Assembly: GCA_029255645.1 (NCBI GenBank) | Contig: JANLJE010000031.1 | Span: 1 to 54,137 of the forward strand | DNA from: Comamonadaceae bacterium | Lineage (GTDB): Bacteria; Pseudomonadota; Gammaproteobacteria; Burkholderiales; Rhodocyclaceae | DNA length: 54,137 nucleotides | Direction of reading: 5' to 3' | Translations under genes and position numbers: made by a program | In this document: one piece after another, positions 9,105 through 17,575 of the stretch | How positions within the stretch are numbered: the first letter of the stretch is position 1 | How the letters are laid out: every line of letters begins with the position of its first letter | Notes under the pieces: model-generated | What the model was told of the DNA's origin: nothing | Database searches by the model: none | Seen by the model: only the letters and a program-made list of their open reading frames with translations

Positions 9105-10892
9105 TCAAGCCCCCTCGTCAGCCGGCGGGGCGACCCGCACCACCTCTTCCAGGGAAGTGATGCCGGCCGCCACCTTGAGGGCGCCGGAAATACGCAAGGG
9201 GCGCATGCCCTCGCGGCAGGCCTGGTCGCGTATCTTGGCCACATCGGTTTCCTTGCCCAGCAGTTTGCGCAGTTCCGGGCTCATCAACAGTAATTCATAA
9301 ACTCCCACCCGGCCCCTGAAACCGGTCATGCGGCATTCCAGACAACCTGCCGGATGGTAGATCCGGGCCGGCTCGCTGGCCTTCCAGGGCAGCACCAGGC
9401 TGCGCCAGACCTGCTGGTCCGTTTCCGTCATGGGCGCGGGCTTCTTGCAGTGCGGGCAGAGGGTGCGCACCAGGCGCTGGGCCATCACCCCCAGCAGGGT
9501 AGCGTTGATGAGGTAGGCCGGCATGCCCAGATCCTGCAGCCGGGTGATGGCCGAAGGCGCATCGTTGGTATGCAGGGTGGACAGCACCAGGTGGCCGGTG
9601 AGGGCGGCCTGAATGGCCATTTCCGAAGTTTCCAGGTCACGGATTTCACCGATCATGATGATGTCCGGGTCCTGGCGCATCAGGGCCCGCACCCCTTCGG
9701 CAAAGTCCATTTCCACACTGTGCTGCACCTGCACCTGATTGAAGGCCGGCTCGATCATTTCGATCGGGTCCTCGATGGTGCACACATTCACCTCGGGAGT
9801 GGCCAGCTGCTTCAGGGTGGAATACAAGGTGGTGGTCTTGCCCGAGCCCGTGGGGCCAGTGACCAGGATGATGCCGTTGGGCCGGGAGGTCATTTCGCCC
9901 CAGCGGGAAAGATCGTCCTCGGAAAAGCCCAGTTCCTTGAAATCCCGCACCAGCACGTCCGGGTCGAAAATCCGCATCACCAGCTTTTCGCCAAAGGCCG
10001 TGGGCAGGGTGGAAAGCCGCAGCTCCACCTCGTCGCCGTCCGGCATGCGGGTCTTGATGCGGCCATCCTGGGGGCGGCGCTTCTCGATCACGTCCATGCG
10101 GCCCAGGAGCTTGATGCGGCTGGTCATGGCCGTCATCACCGCCATGGGGATCTGGTACACCTGATGCAGCACCCCGTCGATGCGAAAGCGCACGATGCCC
10201 ATGTCGCGCCGGGGTTCGATGTGGATGTCGGAGGCGCGCTGGTCGAAGGCATACTGCCAGAGCCAGTCCACGATATGGACGATGTGCTGGTCGTTGGCAT
10301 CCAACTGGCGATTGGTACGCCCCAGTTCCACCAGTTGCTCGAAGCTGGAAAGGCTGCCCCCCTGCCCTCCCGCCTGCGCCGCCTTCTTCACCGACTTGGC
10401 GAGGTTGAAGAATTCCACCAGATAGCGGCTCACATCCGCCGGATTGGCCAGCACCCGGCGGATCTTCTTCTTGAGGATGTGTTCGAGCTCTTTTTCCCAC
10501 TCGCGCAGGAAAGGCTCGGACGTGGCAATCACCACCTCGCGCAGGTCGATGCCGATGGGCAGGATGGAAAAGCGGGCTGCGTAGGCGCTGGAAACCACAT
10601 CCGCCACGCCGGTAAAGTCGATCTTGAGCGGGTCGATATGCTGGTAAGGCAAACCCACCTTGGCGGCCAGCCACTCGGTCAGGTTTTCCAGGTTCAGGGG
10701 TTTGTTGGGGGGCACCAGGCTCCGCCACTTCTGCTCGGCCACCAGGATCAGGGGATGGGTGTTACCCCCCTTGAGTTGCCGCTCCACCTTCAGGGCATCC
10801 GCATCCGGCTTCGCCACCAGCCCGTCCGCCACCAGCCATTCCAGGATCTCGGGCAGGTTGAGGCGGTGCTCATGGGTAGGAAGGGAGTTCAT
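9105..10892 (-). CDS. GspE/PilB-family assembly ATPase
   Basis: Cytoplasmic hexameric ATPase of the type II secretion/type IV pilus superfamily. The 595 residues have N-terminal MshEN-like domains (about 10-160), a central domain with DIHIEP near 222, Walker A GPTGSGKT at 346-353, an Asp/His-box region, Walker B DPDIIMIGEIRD near 408-419, and a zinc module with paired cysteines CPHC and CLEC in the C-terminal part. All catalytic motifs are intact. No other pilus or secretion genes lie next to it, so it is an orphan locus; partners (GspF/PilC, pilins) must be elsewhere. Which machine it drives cannot be decided from sequence alone. Confidence 0.88.
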   Translation of the reverse strand: MNSLPTHEHRLNLPEILEWLVADGLVAKPDADALKVERQLKGGNTHPLILVAEQKWRSLVPPNKPLNLENLTEWLAAKVGLPYQHIDPLKIDFTGVADVVSSAYAARFSILPIGIDLREVVIATSEPFLREWEKELEHILKKKIRRVLANPADVSRYLVEFFNLAKSVKKAAQAGGQGGSLSSFEQLVELGRTNRQLDANDQHIVHIVDWLWQYAFDQRASDIHIEPRRDMGIVRFRIDGVLHQVYQIPMAVMTAMTSRIKLLGRMDVIEKRRPQDGRIKTRMPDGDEVELRLSTLPTAFGEKLVMRIFDPDVLVRDFKELGFSEDDLSRWGEMTSRPNGIILVTGPTGSGKTTTLYSTLKQLATPEVNVCTIEDPIEMIEPAFNQVQVQHSVEMDFAEGVRALMRQDPDIIMIGEIRDLETSEMAIQAALTGHLVLSTLHTNDAPSAITRLQDLGMPAYLINATLLGVMAQRLVRTLCPHCKKPAPMTETDQQVWRSLVLPWKASEPARIYHPAGCLECRMTGFRGRVGVYELLLMSPELRKLLGKETDVAKIRDQACREGMRPLRISGALKVAAGITSLEEVVRVAPPADEGA

Positions 10893-10919
10893 GCCAAACA
10901 GGAAAGAATGGGGGGAGAA

Positions 10920-11462
10920 CTATAACACGGACATGAAAACAACAGGCTCCAGCGCCGCCCGCCAGCGCGCCAGCTTGGCCGCAAACGGCAAGGTATAAGC
11001 CGGGCTGGAAGAGGGCAGCACGCAAGTTTCCAGTCCCAGTCTTGCCAGCTGCGGCGCAAACCGCCCCGCCGTCTGCCCGTTGAAACAGACCCGCCGCAAG
11101 CCGGGCGCCCGGGCCCCCAGCCCGGCAAAGTCGTTGACCTCCCCGGCGCGGATATCCGCATCCAGCGCGCCGGGCCGGATGCAGGCCTGATACACATCCC
11201 AGATACCGATGCCCCGCTCCAGCACCCGGGCGGTGCGCTCCAGGTAAGGCAGTTCAAACAGCGGTTCACCCAGAATCTCCCCCACCAGCCGCCAGAAATG
11301 ATTCTGCCGGTGGCCGTAATACTGCTGCGCCGCGAGGGAGGCCGGAGAAGGAAAACTGCCCAGGATCAACAGCCGGACCCGGGCATCGAAAATGGGGGCC
11401 AAGCCCGTGAGGCGAGCATCCCCCGCCCCTTCGCTGGTCGGTAAAGCCACTGATTCCTCCAT
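10920..11462 (-). CDS. DNA-deoxyinosine (hypoxanthine) glycosylase, UDG superfamily family 6
   Basis: A 180-residue member of the uracil-DNA glycosylase fold. It has the family-6-type motif LILGSFPSPASL (near residues 32-43) followed by QYYGHRQNHFW, and the C-terminal LPSSSPAYT near residue 150. These match hypoxanthine-DNA glycosylases, which remove deaminated adenine. It lies 27 bases upstream of the GspE-like gene on the same strand and may be co-transcribed. With nth it is the second base-excision enzyme in the window. Confidence 0.8.
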   Translation of the reverse strand: MEESVALPTSEGAGDARLTGLAPIFDARVRLLILGSFPSPASLAAQQYYGHRQNHFWRLVGEILGEPLFELPYLERTARVLERGIGIWDVYQACIRPGALDADIRAGEVNDFAGLGARAPGLRRVCFNGQTAGRFAPQLARLGLETCVLPSSSPAYTLPFAAKLARWRAALEPVVFMSVL

Positions 11463-11640
11463 GGACTGCTGCCCTGAAGATTGCTGAAACCCCTGACGGT
11501 GTTCAACCGCAGCATCAGCGTCATCGGCGGTGGCAGCGACACCTGAAATCCGTAGGGCTCATAGCAGGTGTGCGACTGACAGCGCTCAGCTGATGCGCCG
11601 GTGCACGCCGCTTGCGCCATGCACTTGCACCATGCGTCGG

Positions 11641-11672
11641 GAAAAACCAAGGCCGGCGCATGCCGGCCTTGG
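11641..11672 (-). terminator. rho-independent terminator after htpG
   Basis: A perfect 11-bp stem with a GCAT loop (11647-11672) is followed, on the minus strand, by a run of five T. It sits 22 bases after the htpG stop codon. Confidence 0.85.
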
Positions 11673-11694
11673 TAGCTGGCGGGGCTGAAACGGC

Positions 11695-13614
11695 TTACCT
11701 GGCGGACAGGGCCAGCATCAGCGCGTTGATGCGCTTCACGAAGCTGGCCGGGTCGTCCAGTTGCCCCCCTTCGGCGAGCAGGGCCTGTTCGAACAGCAGG
11801 GCGGCCCAGTCGTCGAAACGGGCTTCTTCGTACTTGAGGCGCTGCACGGCCGGGTGGTTGGGGTTGATTTCCAGGATGGGCTTCAGGTCCGGGGCCTTCT
11901 GGCCGGCGGCCTTGAGCAGGCGGGCCAGGTTGCCGGAGACGTCGAACTCATCGGAAACCAGGCAGGAGGGCGAGTCGGTGAGGCGGTGGGTGACGTGCAC
12001 ATCCTTGACCCGTTCGCCCAGGGAGGTCTTGATCTTTTCGATCAGATCCTTGTACTCGTCGGCGGCCTTCTCGGCTTCCTTCTTCTCTTCCTCGTCTTCC
12101 AGCTTGCCCAGGTCGAGGCCGCCCTTGGCGACGGACTGGAGCGGCTTGCCTTCGAACTCGGTGAGGTTGCCGACCACCCATTCATCCACCCGGTCGGAGA
12201 GCAGCAGCACTTCGATGCCCTTCTTGCGGAAGATTTCCAGGTGCGGGCTGTTCCTGGCGGCCTTGAAGGATTCGGCGGTGACGTAGTAGATCTTTTCCTG
12301 GCCTTCCTTCATGCGGCCGATATAGTCCTTGAGGGAAACGGTCTCTTCGGGGGTGTCGGCCCGGGTGGAGGCAAAGCGCAGCAGGCCGGCGATCCTGTCC
12401 TTGTTGGCAAAGTCTTCCCCCACGCCTTCCTTCAGCACCTGGCCGAATTCGGACCAGAATCTGGCGTACCGGGCTTGTTCGGCTTCGTCTTCGCTATTGG
12501 CCAGGGATTCGAGCAGGGACAGCACCTTGCGGGTGCAACCGTTTCTGATGGCTTCGATGTCCTTGCTTTCCTGGAGGATTTCCCGGGACACGTTCAGAGG
12601 CAGATCGGCCGAGTCCACCACACCGCGCACGAAGCGCAGGTAAAGGGGCATCAGCTTTTCGGCATCATCCATGATGAAGACGCGCTTGACATAGAGCTTC
12701 ACCCCGTGGCGGGCGTTGCGGTCGTAAAGGTCGAAGGGGGCGCGACCGGGGATGTAGAGGAGCAGGGTGTATTCCTGCTTGCCTTCCACCTTGGCATGGA
12801 CCCAGGTGAGCGGGTCCTCGAAATCGTGGGCCACATGTTTGTAGAACTCCTTGTACTGCTCGTCGCTGATGTCCGACTTGCTGCGGGCCCAGAGCGCGCT
12901 GGCCTGGTTGACGGTTTCGTCCTCGCCGCTGGGCACCATCTCCTTTTTTTCCTCATCCCACTTCTCGCCGGCCATCAGGATGGGCAGGGTGATGTGGTCG
13001 GAATACTTGCGGATGATGGACTTCAGCCGCCAGGCATCGAGGAATTCATCCTCCCCTTCGCGCAGGTGCAGGATCACGTCGGTGCCACGCCCGGCCTTTT
13101 CCACCCTTTCCACGGAAAAGTCGCCCTCACCGCTGGATTCCCAGCACACGGCCTCATCGGCGGGCAGGCCGGCGCGGCGGGAGATCACGGTGACCTTGTC
13201 AGCAACAATGAAGGAAGAGTAGAAACCAACGCCGAACTGGCCGATCAGGTGGGCGTCCCTGGCCTGGTCGCCAGTCAGGGCGCTGAAGAATTCCTTGGTG
13301 CCGGACTTGGCGATGGTGCCCAGGTGGGCAATGGCCTCTTCCCGCGACATGCCGATGCCGTTGTCGGAGACGGTGAGGGTGCGGGCGGCCTTGTCGAAGG
13401 AAACACGGATCTTGAGTCCGGCATCGTCACCATACAGGGCAGCGTTGTTGAGCGCCTCGAAGCGCAGCTTGTCGCAGGCGTCGGAAGCGTTGGAGATCAG
13501 CTCCCGCAGGAAAATTTCCTTGTTGCTGTAGAGCGAATGGATCATCAGGTGCAGCAACTGCCTGACTTCAGTCTGAAAACCCAGGGTCTCCTTGCTGGCC
13601 GTGCTGGCGGTCAT
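11695..13614 (-). CDS. htpG: molecular chaperone HtpG (Hsp90)
   Basis: ATP-dependent cytosolic chaperone of the Hsp90 family. From ATG 13614 the protein is 639 residues (E. coli 624). The GHKL ATPase motifs are present: [28 protein letters not shown] and [11 protein letters not shown]. Middle and C-terminal dimerisation domains follow without interruption. A GGGAG ribosome site about 9 nt upstream supports this start; an earlier ATG at 13629 adds five residues. The gene has its own terminator. No clear sigma32 promoter was recognised in the 90 bases between it and greB. Confidence 0.95.
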   Translation of the reverse strand: MTASTASKETLGFQTEVRQLLHLMIHSLYSNKEIFLRELISNASDACDKLRFEALNNAALYGDDAGLKIRVSFDKAARTLTVSDNGIGMSREEAIAHLGTIAKSGTKEFFSALTGDQARDAHLIGQFGVGFYSSFIVADKVTVISRRAGLPADEAVCWESSGEGDFSVERVEKAGRGTDVILHLREGEDEFLDAWRLKSIIRKYSDHITLPILMAGEKWDEEKKEMVPSGEDETVNQASALWARSKSDISDEQYKEFYKHVAHDFEDPLTWVHAKVEGKQEYTLLLYIPGRAPFDLYDRNARHGVKLYVKRVFIMDDAEKLMPLYLRFVRGVVDSADLPLNVSREILQESKDIEAIRNGCTRKVLSLLESLANSEDEAEQARYARFWSEFGQVLKEGVGEDFANKDRIAGLLRFASTRADTPEETVSLKDYIGRMKEGQEKIYYVTAESFKAARNSPHLEIFRKKGIEVLLLSDRVDEWVVGNLTEFEGKPLQSVAKGGLDLGKLEDEEEKKEAEKAADEYKDLIEKIKTSLGERVKDVHVTHRLTDSPSCLVSDEFDVSGNLARLLKAAGQKAPDLKPILEINPNHPAVQRLKYEEARFDDWAALLFEQALLAEGGQLDDPASFVKRINALMLALSAR

Positions 13615-13703
13615 GTGTTTTTCTCCCATGTAAATAAACGAATGACAAAACGATGGCGGTGCAGATGGGGACAAGACGGGGAATTTCAAGCCCCCGGCCT
13701 TGT

Positions 13704-14270
13704 TCAGTCGATGGCCTGGTAAACCACTTCGAGAATATCGATTTCCCGTACCCCGGCCGGGGTCTGGAAACGCAGGCAGTCGCCTTCCCTGGCCTTGATC
13801 AGGGTGCGGGCCAGAGGAGAAATCCAGCTGATGCGGCCCCGGGCCACGTCGGCTTCGTCCACGCCGACGATACAGTAGGTCTGCTCCTCACCCCCGTCCC
13901 AGGAAACGGTCACCGTGGCGCCGAAAAACACCTGGTCGTTATTGCCCTGGAGGGTGGGGTCCACTACCTGGGCGTTATCCAGGCGCTTGTTGAGAAAGCG
14001 GATGCGCCGGTCGATCTCCCGGAGGCGCTTCTTGCCATACAGATAGTCGCCGTTCTCGGAGCGGTCGCCATTGGAGGCCGCCCAGGCCACCACTTCCACG
14101 ATGCGGGGCCGCTCCTGCTTGATGAGCGCTTCCTGTTCGGCCACCAGCCGGGCATAGCCGGCCGGGGTGATGTAGTTCTTGCTGCCCGGGGGTAGCTTCA
14201 GGGCCAAGGAGAGGTTCTCCTCATCCTCATCCTCATCCCCGGCACCTTCCCGCGTAAACGCCTTGCTCAT
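13704..14270 (-). CDS. greB: transcript cleavage factor GreB
   Basis: Elongation factor that enters the RNA polymerase secondary channel and stimulates cleavage of backtracked RNA. The 188 residues begin with an acidic insert (DEDEDEEN), then the antiparallel coiled coil with the acidic tip motif [16 protein letters not shown], then the FKBP-like C-terminal domain. The family match is to GreB rather than GreA. The N-terminal acidic extension is longer than in E. coli GreB but common in betaproteobacteria. It starts six bases after the stop of the small upstream gene, implying co-transcription. Confidence 0.92.
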   Translation of the reverse strand: MSKAFTREGAGDEDEDEENLSLALKLPPGSKNYITPAGYARLVAEQEALIKQERPRIVEVVAWAASNGDRSENGDYLYGKKRLREIDRRIRFLNKRLDNAQVVDPTLQGNNDQVFFGATVTVSWDGGEEQTYCIVGVDEADVARGRISWISPLARTLIKAREGDCLRFQTPAGVREIDILEVVYQAID

Positions 14271-14276
14271 TGCAAC

Positions 14277-14597
14277 TCAGTAACCCAGGCGCATATGTTC
14301 CACATCCACCCGCACCAGGTCCCGTCCCAGAGTCAGGGCCACGTTGCGGGCATATTGAACCGCCCATTCGGTGCGCTGGGCAAAGCGCTCTTCCCCCGCT
14401 TTCTGGGCGACGGCAATCAATTTGTCAATGATCAGGATTTTGCCGGTAGGGCTGGTGACCTCACACTTGAGATCATTGAATTCCTTTTCCAGCCACTTGC
14501 GCGCTTCTTCCTGGGTGCTGAAACTGACTGCGCCGCCCGTGGATTTGAACTCGTAGGCGCGATCCTTGGCGAAGCTGACGATGATGTGATAGTCCAT
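14277..14597 (-). CDS. small hypothetical protein upstream of greB
   Basis: A 106-residue soluble, charged protein I do not recognise. It has no signal peptide or membrane segment. A strong GAGGAGAGG ribosome site directly precedes the ATG, and the coding frame runs to six bases before greB, so I treat it as real. The predicted fold is mixed alpha/beta with a C-terminal helical half. Function unknown; its position suggests co-expression with greB. Confidence 0.7.
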   Translation of the reverse strand: MDYHIIVSFAKDRAYEFKSTGGAVSFSTQEEARKWLEKEFNDLKCEVTSPTGKILIIDKLIAVAQKAGEERFAQRTEWAVQYARNVALTLGRDLVRVDVEHMRLGY

Positions 14598-15102
14598 GAC
14601 CCTCTCCTCTATTTTTCTGGTGACAGCTGGATTTTATGTCGGAAAACCGGCTTTCCGTCACCTTTTGATTGTCACAATCGAATCGGGCAACCCTCCCGCG
14701 CCAGGCCTCATGTTGCGCAAGCGCCCCTGATCGCCGCTTGCGCATCGGATTTTCACGGGTTTTCGCCGCTCAATCATGGTTCAGGCAAAACACCTTCGCC
14801 TCCTGTTGATTCCCTTGTCATCTGCCGGCATCATGCTGTCCCGGTGGTTCGCCGCCCGCCCTGCCGCCCCCATCCGGGTCGGGGCCTGCATTCCCTCATT
14901 CCCCGAGTGGCAGCGCCCAGCGAGGCAGCCCGGGTGAAGGCACGGCAACGGGCGGCGGATGAGATGAGGGCCAGGAGCAATCGCCCCGTCTCATCGACAC
15001 GGGAGCAGCCCCCAATCCGCAGATCCTGCCCGCCGCCAAACTGTTACAGTGGGTCGTGGCTCGCGAGCCATCCGACCCACTCATTCCAGAGGAAAGCCGA
15101 CC
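14598..15102. other. 505-bp intergenic region with stem-loops
   Basis: Divergent intergenic region between the small greB-linked gene (-) and ydcH-like (+). No gene is supported. On the minus strand, TAAAAT at 14636-14631 may be the -10 box for the greB unit. A 10-bp perfect inverted repeat TGCGCAAGCG / CGCTTGCGCA (14714-14723 and 14735-14744) has an 11-nt loop and no U tract, so it is not a standard terminator. A second, longer hairpin lies at 15049-15080 and is listed separately. Confidence 0.5.
15049..15080 (+). promoter_or_regulatory. extended palindrome in front of ydcH-like gene
   Basis: GTGGGTCG, the 14-bp palindrome TGGCTCGCGAGCCA, then TC and CGACCCAC together form a nearly perfect 15-bp-arm inverted repeat ending 22 bases before the ATG at 15103. 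It could be an operator or a 5'-leader hairpin; there is no U tract. Function unknown. Confidence 0.5.
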
Positions 15103-15324
15103 ATGACCAACCCCACCCTGAGCCCTGAAGATATCGCGCGTTACGAGGCGCGCCTGCAGGCCCTGATCATGGAACACCGGGACCTGGACCAGGTCATCAG
15201 CCACCTGGCAGAAAACCCGCCCCCGGACCAGTTGCTGGTGCCCCGGCTGAAGAAACGCAAGCTGCAGCTGCGCGACCAGATCTGGGAAATCGAAGCCCTG
15301 CTGACGCCGGACGAACCGGCCTGA
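15103..15324 (+). CDS. YdcH family (DUF465) small protein
   Basis: A 73-residue helical protein of the YdcH/DUF465 type, with the usual pattern of an early HRDLDQVI-like helix and a C-terminal LKKRKLQLRDQIWEIE helix forming a coiled coil. The start at 15103 is set by an AGAGGA ribosome site 9 nt upstream; the longer frame from 15049 would translate the palindrome. The family has no firmly assigned function. Confidence 0.8.
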   Translation: MTNPTLSPEDIARYEARLQALIMEHRDLDQVISHLAENPPPDQLLVPRLKKRKLQLRDQIWEIEALLTPDEPA

Positions 15325-15388
15325 TGGCTCAGTCCCCGGGCGGCGTCGGCCCAGGCCCGAAAAAGGTCCGGCAGGCCGAGTACGAGGA

Positions 15389-15421
15389 GACGTCGAGGAG
15401 ACGTCGAGGAGACGTCGAGGA
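15389..15421. repeat. 3 x 11-bp tandem repeat
   Basis: Three perfect tandem copies of GACGTCGAGGA (15389-15399, 15400-15410, 15411-15421), preceded by a degenerate partial copy. They lie between the ydcH-like gene and the His-rich gene. Confidence 0.95.
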
Positions 15422-15566
15422 AGCGTGGATGACCGGCAGGATCCATCTCGACCTGAAAGACGGACCCCATCCTCCCGATGCCATCGCCCTGGAAAACTTA
15501 CAAAAATCGCACTGTCTGCTTTCCGGGGAATCCGCAACCTGGCCCCGGACTGCACAAGCCCGCCAT

Positions 15567-15590
15567 GCGTGGTACAAAGCGTGGTACAAA
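15567..15590. repeat. 2 x 12-bp tandem repeat before the His-rich gene
   Basis: GCGTGGTACAAA occurs twice in perfect tandem. Each copy contains a TACAAA hexamer that could act as a -10 box; the second ends 9 bases before the ATG at 15600. Confidence 0.9.
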
Positions 15591-15599
15591 GCGTCTCTT

Positions 15600-16082
15600 A
15601 TGCACAACCAGCCGCACGACCACCCACACGACCAGCCGCACGACCACCCCACTGATCACTCCCGGGCTTTTGGCGATCCCTTCGAACTGGAAGCCTTACC
15701 CCTGCCCCGCCCGGCCGGAGGCTACGGTGTGCAATACCTGGGCAAGGATCAGTTGCTGGACCAGATCACGGGCCAGTTCCTGCCCATCCGCCATCCCCGC
15801 CTGCAAGGCCTGTTCCCGAGTTTTGCCGCTGCCCATGAGGCCGCCCGGAGCTGGCTGAAGATGCAGCCCGATGCGGCAACAGCACCGCCCCTGGCCATCG
15901 TCCCCGCCTCCTTTGACCCGGTCTCGGAACGGCACATCCTGATCTACGGCGTCCTCCAGCCCCAGTTGCAAGCCTTCGAAGAAGCCACTTACCTGCCCCT
16001 CCGCCAAGCCCTTCCACCAAACCCGGCCATCAAGCCGGAGATGGGATCACACCGCCGCCCTCGCACACCAGCGTCAGCGTAG
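15600..16082 (+). CDS. hypothetical protein with His-rich N-terminus
   Basis: A 160-residue protein I do not recognise. Residues 2-20 are a repetitive H/D/P/Q stretch with seven histidines, encoded by DNA that is itself repetitive, and could bind metal. The remainder is a compact-looking domain with conserved-type motifs GGYGVQYLGKDQLLDQITGQ and HILIYGVL, and no membrane segment. The frame is open from 15324, but the part before 15600 is compositionally odd and crosses tandem repeats, so ATG 15600 is the likelier start. Whether this is a conserved family cannot be judged without a search. Confidence 0.5.
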   Translation: MHNQPHDHPHDQPHDHPTDHSRAFGDPFELEALPLPRPAGGYGVQYLGKDQLLDQITGQFLPIRHPRLQGLFPSFAAAHEAARSWLKMQPDAATAPPLAIVPASFDPVSERHILIYGVLQPQLQAFEEATYLPLRQALPPNPAIKPEMGSHRRPRTPASA

Positions 16083-16183
16083 AGGCGGCTGCGCATACGG
16101 CAGCTCATGAAAGACAGGAAGTCGTCGCGTCGCATCGAGCCCAAGACGATCAAGGAAGGACTTCGGCAAGGCCGGGTTCATGG

Positions 16184-16225
16184 GGCTCGCACCACGGTTC
16201 CACCGGCTCGCACCACGGTTCCACC
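16184..16225. repeat. 2 x 21-bp perfect tandem duplication
   Basis: A 21-bp unit starting GGCTCGCACC occurs twice back to back (16184-16204 and 16205-16225) in the 230-bp non-coding gap between the His-rich gene and the alcohol dehydrogenase. The rest of this gap shows no supported gene. Confidence 0.95.
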
Positions 16226-16311
16226 ACAGCCCGCAGGGATGGAACGCCGAGCGGAACGCCCGCTGCCGGACCCTGCCGGCTGACAGGCCCGCTCGGCCAC
16301 GGCACCGGCAA

Positions 16312-17370
16312 TCAGGCGCCGAGCGCTCCCAGACTGGCACTGTCGATCACAAAGCGATACTTCACATCGCCCTTGAGCATGCGCTCGTAAGCCTCGTTGA
16401 TCGCCTCGACGCGGATCAATTCGATGTCGGCGACGATCCCGTGCGCGGCGCAGAAATCAAGCATTTCCTGGGTTTCGGGAATGCCGCCAATCAGGGAGCC
16501 GGCCAGACTGCGGCGCTTCATGATCAGGCTGAACACGTTGGGCGAGGGATGGGGTGTGGCCGGGGCACCCACCAGGGTCATGGTGCCGTCCCGTTTCAAC
16601 AGGGCAAGAAATGCATCGAGATCATGAGGTGCCGCCACCGTGTTGAGGATCATGTCGAAACTTCCGGCATGGGCGGCCATCTCATCTGCGTTACGGGATA
16701 CCACGACTTCATCCGCACCCAGTGTCAGCGCGGCCTCCCGCTTGCCATCCGAGGTGGTGAAGGCCACCACGTGCGCCCCCATGGCATGGGCCAGCTTGAT
16801 CCCCATATGCCCGAGGCCGCCCACACCCACCACGCCCACCTTCTTGCCCGGCCCGGCCTGCCAGTGGCGCAGCGGCGAATAGGTCGTGATCCCGGCGCAC
16901 AGGAGCGGGGCCACAGCCGCCAGCTGGGCCTCTGGATGACGAATGCGCAGCACGTAGCGCTCATGCACGACGATGCGCTGGGAATAGCCGCCCAGGGTGT
17001 GACCCGGCGCATCTGCGGTCGGAGCGTTGTAGGTGCCGATCATCCCGTCGCAATAGTTCTCCAGCCCCGCATCGCATTCCTCGCAATGCTGGCAGCTATC
17101 GACGATGCACCCTACCCCGACCAGATCGCCAAGCGCAAAACCCTTGACATGCTCCCCCAGCGCCGAAACGCGCCCCACGATTTCGTGGCCCGGGACACAG
17201 GGAAAAAGCGTACCTGCCCACTCCGAGCGGACCTGGTGCAGGTCGGAATGGCAAACGCCGCAATAGGCAATGTCGATCTGCACATCGTGGGCACCCGGTG
17301 TGCGCCGGGTGATTTCCAGGGGCTCCAGGGGACGGTCGCCCGCATGGGCCCCGTAGGCTTTGACATTCAT
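16312..17370 (-). CDS. NAD(P)-dependent zinc alcohol dehydrogenase, CAD/YahK-like
   Basis: A 352-residue medium-chain dehydrogenase of the cinnamyl-alcohol-dehydrogenase group, which in bacteria usually reduces aldehydes with NADPH. Catalytic zinc ligands appear as GVCHSDLHQ and GHEIVG. The structural zinc loop is C-x2-C-x2-C-x7-C in the segment SCQHCEECDAGLENYC. The Rossmann motif is GVGGLGHMG. The segment after it lets NADPH be guessed but not proven. An AAGGAGAA ribosome site precedes ATG 17370. It is transcribed in the same direction as nrdJ but separated from it by a terminator. Confidence 0.9.
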   Translation of the reverse strand: MNVKAYGAHAGDRPLEPLEITRRTPGAHDVQIDIAYCGVCHSDLHQVRSEWAGTLFPCVPGHEIVGRVSALGEHVKGFALGDLVGVGCIVDSCQHCEECDAGLENYCDGMIGTYNAPTADAPGHTLGGYSQRIVVHERYVLRIRHPEAQLAAVAPLLCAGITTYSPLRHWQAGPGKKVGVVGVGGLGHMGIKLAHAMGAHVVAFTTSDGKREAALTLGADEVVVSRNADEMAAHAGSFDMILNTVAAPHDLDAFLALLKRDGTMTLVGAPATPHPSPNVFSLIMKRRSLAGSLIGGIPETQEMLDFCAAHGIVADIELIRVEAINEAYERMLKGDVKYRFVIDSASLGALGA

Positions 17371-17513
17371 GGTGTTCTCCTTGTCAGTTGGGTGAGCAGA
17401 TATAGCCTTTTTTCAGCTGGAGGACAAGGCACAGCCGTTGATCAGATTGATCCGGACCGGGCCGGTAGAGGACTGCCCTTTCCAGGCAAGTACGCCCTGC
17501 CGGGCGCACCTGG

Positions 17514-17538
17514 TAAAAACCCCCGGATTTCCCGGGGG
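17514..17538 (-). terminator. rho-independent terminator after nrdJ
   Basis: A 7-bp G/C stem (17520-17526 with 17532-17538) and 5-nt loop are followed on the minus strand by five T, about 40 bases after the nrdJ stop. Confidence 0.85.
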
Positions 17539-17575
17539 CTTTGGCTTTTTCAGGGGCTTGAACTGCGTTTAGCGT

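Noticed and set aside
9354-10925. Plus-strand frame (523 codons) opposite the GspE-like gene
   Set aside because: Antisense shadow without recognisable motifs.
11366-11650. Minus-strand frame overlapping the glycosylase 5' region
   Set aside because: No motifs and a different frame from the glycosylase; spans the htpG terminator region.
11761-13722. Plus-strand frame (653 codons) opposite htpG
   Set aside because: Antisense shadow; Hsp90 motifs are all on the minus strand.
16074-16340. Minus-strand 88-codon frame between the His-rich gene and the alcohol dehydrogenase
   Set aside because: It contains the 21-bp duplication and has no recognisable domain; no ribosome site.
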